From the NCBI GenBank assembly GCA_965119745.1, contig OZ221973.1:2976001-3040000 (forward strand): 64,000 nucleotides of DNA, given 5' to 3'. A program made the translations under genes and the position numbers. Positions 33,304 through 40,961 of this stretch are shown piece after piece. Below the pieces are notes generated by a model. The model did not search any database. It saw only the letters and a program-made list of their open reading frames with translations, and had not been told where the DNA came from. The number at the start of each line of letters is the position of its first letter. The first letter of the stretch is position 1. Source of the DNA: CAJFUR01 sp904420575. Its GTDB lineage: Bacteria; Actinomycetota; Coriobacteriia; Coriobacteriales; Eggerthellaceae.

Positions 33304-34857
33304 GTGGATGCCATTGCGACCGAGTCCGATCTAGCGCAGGCGATCTCCCGCATGAGGATCGCGGGGACCGACACGCAGCGCTTCGAAGTGAAGTCGTGCC
33401 GCAAAGAGCTCACGCGGGACATCGGCAGAACCCTGTCGGGCTTCTCCAACGGATCCGGCGGAACCCTCGTTTGCGGCATCGATGAGAACAACGGCTTCAA
33501 ACCCGTCGAAGGGTTCGACCCTTCGCGTATCCAAGACGCCCTCGCCAACTTCTGCAGTCAGCGGATGACACCTCCCGTCAGGCCCGTCATCGACATACTC
33601 CCCTTCGAAGGGGCGCCCGTGCTGGTGGCGTCCATTCCCGAACTCGTACCCAAGCAGAAACCCTGCTACGTGAGCGCAAGCGGTTGCTATGGAGGGTCCT
33701 ACGTGCGCGTAGGCGACGGCGACCGCAAGCTTTCCGGATATGAAATCGACCGTTTGATCAGCGAGCATGCGCAGCCGCGCTTCGATGACGCCATCGTTGG
33801 CGAAGCGACGCGAGACGACCTTGACGCCGCTTTGGTGGCGGGGTTGCTCAAACGGGAGCGCAGCATGCATCCGCGCAACCTGGGCGCCCTGAGCGACGAA
33901 ACAGTGCTCCGCAAGCTCCACGTCCTCAAAACCGACGACTGCGGAACTTTGCGACCGACCGTGGCCGGCCTGGTGGCGCTCGGCACGTATCCGCAAGAGT
34001 TCTTCCCCCGGTTGGCCGTTTCGTTCACCTGCTATCCCGGCGTCACCAAAACCGAGGCGCTGCCGGACGGACGGCGCTTCGTCGACTCGTTCACCTGCAC
34101 AGGGCCCATTCCCGCCATGGTGGAAGACGCCGTGGCCGCCGTCACTAGAAACATGCGCGTGGGCAGTCGGATCGAGGGGGCGTTTCGCTACGACGTTCCC
34201 GACTACCCGCCCCTTGCCTTGCGCGAAGCCATCACGAACGCCCTCATGCACCGCGATTATTCGCCCGATGCGCAAGGCAGCGCGGTCAACGTCGATATGT
34301 ATGCCGACCGCTTGGAAATCGTCAACGCCGGGGGTTTGTTCGGAACCGTCACGCTCGACGACTTGAGGGGAGCCCTCGCCACCGGATCATGCAGGAACCA
34401 GTTTCTCGCAACCATTTTGGAAAGCACGCCGCAAAACCCTGAACGTCCCGCCTCCGGCAACGGATTCGTTGCCGAGAATCGCGGGACGGGCTATCTCGTT
34501 ATCGAGCAAGAGCTGCGGCGCTTCGGGAAGCCCGCTCCCGTCCCCCGCGATTCGCTTTCGCACTTCTGCCTGACCATGTTCAAAGAACCGCCCGGCAGCG
34601 ACGCCTCAGCCAACGCGAAGGCGACCGGAAACGCAGTCTCGCCTTCGTTGGGCGCAGACGCGGAGAGCATCGAGTACGCCATCGTCGAGATTGCCGCCGG
34701 ACGGGAAACGGTCAGCATGAGAGACCTCATGAGCGCCCTGAACCGCTCCCGACCAACCGTGGGCAAATACGTTTCCGACCTGATACGGCGCGGCATCCTC
34801 GCCCCGACGCAAGCCAAGAACAGCCCCCGCCAAAGCTACCGATTGGTCGACCGTTGA
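33304..34857 (+). CDS. AlbA_2 / HATPase_c_4 ATP-binding regulator with C-terminal wHTH
   Basis: 517 residues. N-terminal Schlafen-like AlbA_2 domain (TQRFEVKSCRKELTRDIGRTLSGFSNGSGGTLVCGIDE, ~12-50). GHKL ATPase-like part: LREAITNALMHRDYS (~300-315), YADRLEIVNAGGLFG, ENRGTGYLVIE. The C-terminal winged helix is MRDLMSALNRSRPTVGKYVSDLIRRGIL. Family members are putative transcription regulators, often standing alone or near defence or mobile genes. GTG 33304 is chosen because AAAGGAAA precedes it; TTG 33262 is the longer option. Confidence 0.85.
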   Translation: MDAIATESDLAQAISRMRIAGTDTQRFEVKSCRKELTRDIGRTLSGFSNGSGGTLVCGIDENNGFKPVEGFDPSRIQDALANFCSQRMTPPVRPVIDILPFEGAPVLVASIPELVPKQKPCYVSASGCYGGSYVRVGDGDRKLSGYEIDRLISEHAQPRFDDAIVGEATRDDLDAALVAGLLKRERSMHPRNLGALSDETVLRKLHVLKTDDCGTLRPTVAGLVALGTYPQEFFPRLAVSFTCYPGVTKTEALPDGRRFVDSFTCTGPIPAMVEDAVAAVTRNMRVGSRIEGAFRYDVPDYPPLALREAITNALMHRDYSPDAQGSAVNVDMYADRLEIVNAGGLFGTVTLDDLRGALATGSCRNQFLATILESTPQNPERPASGNGFVAENRGTGYLVIEQELRRFGKPAPVPRDSLSHFCLTMFKEPPGSDASANAKATGNAVSPSLGADAESIEYAIVEIAAGRETVSMRDLMSALNRSRPTVGKYVSDLIRRGILAPTQAKNSPRQSYRLVDR

Positions 34858-34919
34858 TGAGATCGTGCGGCTGCGGGCCTCGCCTGGAAAAACGCCGATG
34901 ACGAGCATGAGTCTGCGCT

Positions 34920-34958
34920 GTGTAGGGAAGGACGGCCTTCGGGCCGCGCCTCCTACAC
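34920..34958. terminator. Long hairpin at the convergent end of the AlbA_2 gene and ychF
   Basis: GTGTAGG (34920-34926) pairs with CCTACAC (34952-34958), and inner CGGCC(TTCG)GGCCG pairs too. The stem includes the ychF stop codon. No U-tract on either side, so termination strength is doubtful. Confidence 0.4.
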
Positions 34959-36017
34959 GTTGAACTTGAAGTGCATGACGTCCCCGTCCTGCACGACGTA
35001 TTCCTTGCCCTCCTGGCGCAGGCGGCCGGCGTCGCGGCAGCCCTTCTCGCCGCCCAGCCCCACGTAGTCTTCGAACGAGGCCGTCTCGGCCTTGATGAAC
35101 CCACGCTCGAAGTCGGTGTGGATGACGCCGGCGGCCTGGGGGGCCTTCGCCCCGATGGGGATGGTCCAGGCACGCGTCTCGGTCTCGCCGCTCGTGAAGT
35201 AACTTTGCAGGCCGAGCAGCCTGTACGCCTCGCGCACCAGGCGGGCGAGGCCGCTTTCCTCGAGGCCCATGGCTTCCAGGTACTCCTTCGCCTCGGCCGG
35301 GTCCAGCTCGGCCAGGTCGGCCTCCACCTTCGCGGAGATGGGCACCGGCGCGCAGCCGTCGATCTCGGGCAGGTCGGCGTCCAGATGGTCCTCGTCCACG
35401 TTGGCGATGTAGAGCATGGGCTTCATCGTGAGCAGGTGCAAATCGTAGAGGGCCTCCTGCTCTTCGGCGTCCAGGCCCAGGGTGCGCGCGCGATGGCCTT
35501 CGTTCAGGCCCTCGAACACCTTCTTCGCCACTTCCAGCTTCTTGGCGCCCGCCTTGTCGCGCTTGGCTTCCTTCTCCAGGCGCGGGATGGCCTTTTCCAG
35601 CGTGGCCAGGTCGGCCAGGATGAGCTCGGTCTTGATGGTCTCCACGTCGGAGAGCGGGTCCACGCGGCCGGACACGTGCACCACGTCCGGATCCCCGAAG
35701 AAGCGCACCACCTCGCAGATGGCGTCCGTCTCGCGGATGTTCGCGAGGAACTGGTTGCCCAGGCCCTCGCCCTGGCTGGCGCCGGCGACCAGGCCGGCGA
35801 TGTCCACGAACTCCACCGTTGCCGGCACGATGCGCGCCGGGTCGTCGATGGCGGCCAGGGCGTCCAGCCGCGCGTCGGGCACGGGGACCACGCCCACGTT
35901 GGGCTCGATGGTGGCGAACGGGTAGTTGGCCGCGAGGCCGCCCTTGTTCGTGAGGGCCGTGAACAGCGTGGACTTGCCGACGTTGGGCAACCCGACGATA
36001 CCGATGGACAACGACAT
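34953..36017 (-). CDS. ychF: YchF/Ola1-type ATPase
   Basis: 354 residues, P-loop NTPase of the Obg group that prefers ATP and interacts with ribosomes and stress responses. Walker A GLPNVGKST (~8-16), DIAGLVAGASQGEGLGNQFL, and NVDE in place of NKxD, which explains the ATP preference. The C-terminal TGS domain ends KEYVVQDGDVMHFKFNV. ATG 36017. Single-gene unit. Confidence 0.96.
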   Translation of the reverse strand: MSLSIGIVGLPNVGKSTLFTALTNKGGLAANYPFATIEPNVGVVPVPDARLDALAAIDDPARIVPATVEFVDIAGLVAGASQGEGLGNQFLANIRETDAICEVVRFFGDPDVVHVSGRVDPLSDVETIKTELILADLATLEKAIPRLEKEAKRDKAGAKKLEVAKKVFEGLNEGHRARTLGLDAEEQEALYDLHLLTMKPMLYIANVDEDHLDADLPEIDGCAPVPISAKVEADLAELDPAEAKEYLEAMGLEESGLARLVREAYRLLGLQSYFTSGETETRAWTIPIGAKAPQAAGVIHTDFERGFIKAETASFEDYVGLGGEKGCRDAGRLRQEGKEYVVQDGDVMHFKFNV

Positions 36018-36136
36018 GGGACTTCCTTTGCTTGCACGCTTTTACGTATCCGCCCTATCATAGCAAACAAACCCGCGAGACTGTGGCAAAATGGAGATGC
36101 GCCCCGTGCGCACCGTCATCGAACACGGAGGATGCA

Positions 36137-36751
36137 ATGAATCCCACGAACACGCCTGCACTCGAAACGCAGCGCCTGATTCTCAGGAAATTCACCGAAG
36201 ACGACCTGGAAGACGTCTACCTCATCTACAGCGACCGGGAGGCCAACGCGTTTTTGCCTTGGTTTCCCCTGGAGACCAGAGACGAGGCGAAAGCGCTCTT
36301 CGAGGCGCGCTATGCGGCACAATACGCCCTCCCGCAGGCCTACGCCTACGCCATCTGCCTGAAAGCCGAGGGACGCGCGATCGGCTACATCAAGGTGGAC
36401 ATGGAAGACTCCCACGACTTCGGCTACGCCCTGAGGCGGGAGTTCTGGCACCGCGGCATCGCCACGGAAGCCGCCAAGGCGGTCGTTGCGCAGGTGAAGG
36501 AAGACGGGTTGCCCTACATCACAGCCACGCACGACAGGAACAACCCCCGCAGTGGCGGCGTGATGCGAAACGTCGGCATGACGTACCGGTATTCCTACGA
36601 AGAGGTCTGGCAGCCAAAGAACCTGCTGGTTACCTTCCGGATGTACCAGTTGAACCTGGACGGGAACGACGAGCGGGTCTACCGGGCGTACTGGGACGCG
36701 TCAGCCGTGCGTTTCGTGGAGACGGGCCTCGGCGCCTCCTTCCCCGCCTGA
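36137..36751 (+). CDS. GNAT N-acetyltransferase
   Basis: 204 residues: LETQRLILRKFTEDDLEDVY, FGYALRREFWHRGIATEAAKAVVAQV and NNPRSGGVMRNVGMTYRYSYEEVW. GNAT_3 type with an extra C-terminal segment (~170-204). ATG 36137 with GGAG six bases upstream. Monocistronic, convergent with the U32 gene. Substrate unknown. Confidence 0.9.
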   Translation: MNPTNTPALETQRLILRKFTEDDLEDVYLIYSDREANAFLPWFPLETRDEAKALFEARYAAQYALPQAYAYAICLKAEGRAIGYIKVDMEDSHDFGYALRREFWHRGIATEAAKAVVAQVKEDGLPYITATHDRNNPRSGGVMRNVGMTYRYSYEEVWQPKNLLVTFRMYQLNLDGNDERVYRAYWDASAVRFVETGLGASFPA

Positions 36752-36771
36752 CTTCTATGCCCGAAGCGCGC

Positions 36772-37725
36772 TCACCCGAAGCGCACTTCGGGGTAGTAGC
36801 AGCTCAGGCCATCGGCACAGGCGGCGGCCCGTTCGGGCGGCACGTCCATGCGCGCCAGGAACTCCTGCTCGTCGGCGCAGCCCCGTGCGATCGCCACGTT
36901 GCGGCGTATCGTCTCGATGTCGCGCAGGATGCAGGCCGAATCGTCCGAGCGCCCCACGATCTTCGCCGCCGACACGCCCGCCCGTTCCAGCCGCCAGATG
37001 GCGCACAGGCCGCACGCCGTGCGATGGAGGCGCCCGTAGTCCTGGTCGTTCTCGCGCACGGCGCGCTCGAGCCCCGGCACGTCGTCCACGAAAAACTCCC
37101 GCTTGACGTCTCGCACGTCGAAGCAGAGCGCGTTGCGCCCTTGGAAATGCCTCCCCAGGCAGTAGCAGTCGGAGAAGATGCAGCCGTTGCGCATGAGGAA
37201 CGCCTCGTACTCGAGCGTGGGGACGGCCTGCATGATGGCCTCGATCTCTGCGAGCCCCACGTCGCGCGGGATGATGACGCGCGTGCAGCCCAAGCCTTGC
37301 AGCGCCCGCGCGATCTGATCGTTGTAGACGCCGCACATGGTGGACGCCACCACCTCAAGCCCGCAGTCGGCCGCCGGCTCCACCGCCTCGGGAACCGACA
37401 CGATGACGCCGGCCGCGCCTTCTTCCCTCAGACGCTCGAAGTAGCCGAACAGGAAGTCGAGCTGCGCCTTCGAGTACGCATTGGCGTTGAACGTCACGTA
37501 CAGCTTCTTGCCGAGCGCGCACACCTCGTCGGCGATGGCGAGCACCTCTTCGAACGAGTACGGGTTCGCCTGGTCCAGAAAGCCGGTCATGCGGTTGAGG
37601 TCGGCCATGCGCCCGAAGCGCTCGTGCCAGGCCTCGTCGTGGAAGCCGACATAGAACTCGTCGCCTCCTGCCTGCGCATAACGCTCCAGGCAGGCGCGGT
37701 CGTTCACGGGAACAAGCGTGTTCAC
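36772..37725 (-). CDS. U32-family protein with Fe-S-type cysteines
   Basis: 317 residues. The barrel-like N-terminus (ACLERYAQAGGDEFYVGFHDEAWHERFG) and KKLYVTFNANAYSKAQLDFLFGYFERLREEGAAGVIVS are U32 hallmarks. The Cys set NGCIFSDCYCLGRHF ... CGLCAIWRL suits one [4Fe-4S] cluster, as in UbiU, UbiV and YegQ-type proteins. Those proteins perform O2-independent hydroxylations; others are called collagenase-like peptidases. GTG 37725 overlaps the previous stop (GTGA). Part of a three-gene unit with a second U32-like protein and a Tyr/Gly repeat peptide. Confidence 0.85.
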   Translation of the reverse strand: MNTLVPVNDRACLERYAQAGGDEFYVGFHDEAWHERFGRMADLNRMTGFLDQANPYSFEEVLAIADEVCALGKKLYVTFNANAYSKAQLDFLFGYFERLREEGAAGVIVSVPEAVEPAADCGLEVVASTMCGVYNDQIARALQGLGCTRVIIPRDVGLAEIEAIMQAVPTLEYEAFLMRNGCIFSDCYCLGRHFQGRNALCFDVRDVKREFFVDDVPGLERAVRENDQDYGRLHRTACGLCAIWRLERAGVSAAKIVGRSDDSACILRDIETIRRNVAIARGCADEQEFLARMDVPPERAAACADGLSCYYPEVRFG

Positions 37726-38750
37726 AGGCACGTCTCCGTTCCGGGCGCGCCGGCGCCCGCGCCGGCCAGGGCCTTTCCGTTCTGCACGCCCGCCGCGCCT
37801 CGCATGCCAGCCGCAACGGGAAGCCGCTCGCACGCTGCGCCGTCCGGCACGGCGTGCCCCTGCTGCCGGAAGACGGCGGTGGGGCCGCCAAGCGTCCGGC
37901 TGTCGCGGCGCGGCACCAGGACGTCGAAGGGCGTGACGATCATGCGGAAGGCCTCCCCTTCGCACACGCTGCAGCCATGGTTGGGGAAGTAGACGGCACG
38001 TCCCCATTTGAGCAGGCGCGTGCCATAGGGCAGCTCGTAGCCAACCGAGCAGCGCGCGCATTCCAGCGCGCAGGGCAGGTTCGGGCGGAACTTCTCTCGC
38101 ACGGGACGGTGGATGCTCGCGAACTCGCAGATGGTTCCCGTGGACAGGTAGCAGTACGGCATATGGACGCCCACGTTCACGTGCGGCATAAGCCCGCGGA
38201 TCTCCGAGAGGTCCAACGCCGCATGCGTCGGGTCCAGCTCGATGCCGGACACGCCCCCTCCGGAAAACAGGTCGGTCAGCACCGCCGGAAGCCCGACCGC
38301 GTGCCGACGCTCGAACAGGTCGGCATAACGCGGGTCGCGCGGCTCCTTGAAGAAGAGGCGGCCCAGGTTGAGCGGGCGGCCGCACTGTTCGCGGCAGTGC
38401 GCGAACATGCCGATGTCGTTCACCGTGATCTCGTCGATCATATCGCCGTGGGAGTTGAGCAGTTCCTCGACCAGGCTGCAGGCGGAAGCCAGGTCCCGCT
38501 GCGACACGACGGGCACCACGAGCGTGGCCGCCATGCCGCGCTGGCGGCAGAGGGCGAACGCCTCGCTCCACAGCGACATCGGCTGGCGCAGGAAGTATTG
38601 GCTGCAGAAGTTGGAGCCGACGTAGAGGCGCTCGGCGGCCGTGCGGCCCGCAAGGTCCATGGCCCGCTCGACGGTTTCCTCGAGCGACAAGCCTTGGGCG
38701 CGGGCCGCGGCCGCCACGTCGGCTACGCTGCACGTGGGTATCGACTGCAT
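37722..38750 (-). CDS. Cys-rich U32-like partner protein
   Basis: 342 residues. ITVNDIGMFAHCREQCGRPLNLGRLFFKEPRDPRY resembles the U32/UbiV-type barrel signature (NDxG...LGRL...RDPR). About 14 Cys; a cluster CALECARCSVGY and NHGCSVCEGEAFRM suggests Fe-S binding. The C-terminal ~50 residues are Ala/Gly-rich. It starts nine bases after the repeat-peptide gene and overlaps the U32 gene downstream, so the two U32-like proteins are probably made together and may form a heterodimer as UbiU-UbiV do (inference). Confidence 0.65.
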   Translation of the reverse strand: MQSIPTCSVADVAAAARAQGLSLEETVERAMDLAGRTAAERLYVGSNFCSQYFLRQPMSLWSEAFALCRQRGMAATLVVPVVSQRDLASACSLVEELLNSHGDMIDEITVNDIGMFAHCREQCGRPLNLGRLFFKEPRDPRYADLFERRHAVGLPAVLTDLFSGGGVSGIELDPTHAALDLSEIRGLMPHVNVGVHMPYCYLSTGTICEFASIHRPVREKFRPNLPCALECARCSVGYELPYGTRLLKWGRAVYFPNHGCSVCEGEAFRMIVTPFDVLVPRRDSRTLGGPTAVFRQQGHAVPDGAACERLPVAAGMRGAAGVQNGKALAGAGAGAPGTETCL

Positions 38751-38759
38751 GCGGAAGGC

Positions 38760-39053
38760 TTACTGCCGGCTTCCGGCCTCGCCCTGGCCGTACTTCTCGC
38801 CCGAGCCGTACTTCTCCCCTTCGCCGTACTTCTCGCCGGAATCGTACTTCTCGCCCTGGCCGTAGCCCTCTTTGCCTTCGCCGTAGTGCTCGCCCTGGCC
38901 GTAGCCTTCGCCTTTGCCCTCGGCGTGCTTCTCTCCCTTGCCGTAGTGCTCGCCTTCGCCGTAGCCTTCCTTGCCCTGCCCGTAGTTCTCGCCTTTGCCG
39001 TAATTCTCGCCTTTGGGCTGGCCCTTCAACTCGTCGATCGTATCTTCCATCAT
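38760..39053 (-). CDS. Tyr/Gly/Glu/Lys tandem-repeat peptide
   Basis: 97 residues. A short N-terminus (MMEDTIDELKGQPK) precedes about twelve units of 6-8 residues with the pattern GE-x-YG-x or GKEGYGx (GENYGK, GEHYGE, GEKYGS). There are 11 Tyr, almost one per unit, and GEAGSRQ ends the protein. No hydrophobic core, no signal peptide and no Cys: it should be disordered. RBS AAGAGGA precedes ATG 39053. It is the first gene before the two U32-like proteins with a 9-base gap, so a substrate or scaffold role for those enzymes is plausible. Not assigned to any family I know. Confidence 0.7.
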   Translation of the reverse strand: MMEDTIDELKGQPKGENYGKGENYGQGKEGYGEGEHYGKGEKHAEGKGEGYGQGEHYGEGKEGYGQGEKYDSGEKYGEGEKYGSGEKYGQGEAGSRQ

Positions 39054-39261
39054 GGGGTCCTCTTTTCGTCGGGGTCGGTGATCGTCTGCCGAAAAGGGCA
39101 GCGCGCGCCATGCGCGAAGACGATGGTACCGCCCCTCCCGGAAGGAAGCCGGAGCGGCGCGCAAGCGTTTGGCGGGCGTGCGCGCGCCGTAATGCGGACG
39201 AAACGAGGCAGGACGTGCCCAAAGGGCGCTGCAGCCCGCGGGCCGCGGCCTCCCGCAATCC

Positions 39262-40644
39262 CTAGAAGCTGATGATCCCGAAGGTCTGGGCCACGTAGGC
39301 CACCAGGATGACCACGACGAGCACAGGGGCCACGTACTTGATCATGACGGTCCAGGGCCTCTTCATGCGGAACGGGCCTGAAAGCTCCACTTCCTTGACG
39401 ATGAGCGTCGGCTTGACCACCCATCCTACGAACACGCAGGTGAGCAGCGCCACGATAGGCATGATGACCGAGTTCGACAGGAAGTCGAAGAAGTCGAGCA
39501 GGCTCGAACCCGCACCCAGCGGCTCGATGAACGAAAGGCCGTTGTAGCCGAGGTTCACGAACACGCCCGACACCACGACCACGGCGACGATCACGAGCAG
39601 CGACTTCTTGCGCGACCAGCCGGCGCCATCCTGCACGATGGACACGCACGTCTCGGTGAGCGAGATGGCGCTCGTCAGCGCGGCGAAAAGCACCAGCAGG
39701 AAGAACAAGAAGCCTATCACGGTGGCCGCACCGCCCATGTCGGCGAAGACGGCTGGCAACGTCACGAACATGAGCGAAGGGCCGGAATTGGCGGCCACGG
39801 CTTCGCCGGACCCCATGGCCACGAACGCAGCCGGCACGATCATGAGGCCGGCGAGAAACGACACGCCCACGTCGAAGCCGCCGATGCGCACGACGCTCTG
39901 CGTGAGGCTCGACTTGCGGTCGAGATACGAGCCGTACGTGATCATGATGCCCATGGCCAGCGACAGGCTGTAGAACATCTGCCCGAGCGCGCCGATGACG
40001 AGCTCCGGCGAGAACTTGCTGAAGTCGGGCACCAGGTAATACAGCGCGCCGTCGAGCGCGCCCGGCATCGTGAGCGTGTAGACGGCTATGCCCACGGCCA
40101 TGACGATGAGCGCCGGCATCATGAACAGGTTCGCCTTCTCGATGCCGCCCTTCACCCCCAGCGACACCACGGCGAACACGATGGCCATGAACACCAGCAT
40201 CCACAGGAAGCTCTCCACGTCGCTCGTGATGAAGCCGGTGAAGAAGTTGCCGCCGTCGGCCAAAGCCGCAGGCCCTTCGACCAGATAGGCGGCCGTGTAC
40301 TTGGTCACCCAGCCTCCGATGATGCAGTAGTACGGCGTGATGATGAACGGCACCGCCGAGGCCAGCACGCCGATGAACGCGTACTTCTTTCCGAACTGCT
40401 TGAACGCCCCGATGGCCGACTGTCCCGTCAGGCGTCCGAAGGCCGTCTCCAACAGCAGCAGCGACACGCCGAACGTGAACACCAGGAGCAAGTAGGTGAT
40501 GAGGAAGGTGCCGCCGCCGTATTTGGCGGCCAGATACGGGAAGCGCCACATGTTCCCCAGGCCCACGGCGGACGCCGCCGCGGCCAGTATGAACGCCCAC
40601 TTGCCCGACCAGGCAGAGCGGGCGGGCTTGTTGGTTGATGCCAT
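39262..40644 (-). CDS. Sodium:neurotransmitter symporter family transporter
   Basis: 460 residues, LeuT fold. TM1 SAVGLGNMWRFPYLAAKYGGG carries the unwound sodium/substrate site. About 11 further hydrophobic segments follow; ITPYYCIIGGWV and SLSLAMGIMITYGSYL are typical. It probably imports an amino acid or tryptamine-like compound with Na+. ATG 40644 follows GGAGG. A TATAAT at 40786-40791 (minus) may be its -10, but the -35 is poor. Confidence 0.92.
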   Translation of the reverse strand: MASTNKPARSAWSGKWAFILAAAASAVGLGNMWRFPYLAAKYGGGTFLITYLLLVFTFGVSLLLLETAFGRLTGQSAIGAFKQFGKKYAFIGVLASAVPFIITPYYCIIGGWVTKYTAAYLVEGPAALADGGNFFTGFITSDVESFLWMLVFMAIVFAVVSLGVKGGIEKANLFMMPALIVMAVGIAVYTLTMPGALDGALYYLVPDFSKFSPELVIGALGQMFYSLSLAMGIMITYGSYLDRKSSLTQSVVRIGGFDVGVSFLAGLMIVPAAFVAMGSGEAVAANSGPSLMFVTLPAVFADMGGAATVIGFLFFLLVLFAALTSAISLTETCVSIVQDGAGWSRKKSLLVIVAVVVVSGVFVNLGYNGLSFIEPLGAGSSLLDFFDFLSNSVIMPIVALLTCVFVGWVVKPTLIVKEVELSGPFRMKRPWTVMIKYVAPVLVVVILVAYVAQTFGIISF

Positions 40645-40899
40645 CAGAAAACCTCCGGTAAACGGTTCGTGTCCCTCGGATCGACGCATGCGGGCCTTGA
40701 CGCCGCACGGCTCGGTCGCCACAGCAGCAGACCGACGAGCCGCGCGTTCATGCCAAACGAGGCTCTTTCGCGACCCGGATGCATCATTATACCGACAAAG
40801 CCGCCGGTTGTGGGTACGTTTTGGCAGAAAGTGCAGCGTGCCGCACGCGCAGGACAATCGGTCGGAATCTGCGGTTTTGGCGAGATGGCGGGCCGGCGC

Positions 40900-40928
40900 T
40901 TGGGGGTTTCGCCGCGCTGGGCTATCAT
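40900..40928 (+). promoter_or_regulatory. Predicted asnB promoter
   Basis: TTGGGG (40900-40905), 17 bases, TATCAT (40923-40928), 33 bases before the asnB ATG with GAAGGAGA between. The rest of the divergent region 40645-40899 shows only the possible -10 of the symporter. Confidence 0.55.
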
Positions 40929-40961
40929 AGGCGCATACGAAACGAGAAGGAGAGTCTCATT

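Noticed and set aside
40645..40961. Possible tRNA or small RNA between the NSS symporter and asnB
   Set aside because: No cloverleaf could be folded by eye; only promoter-like elements were found.
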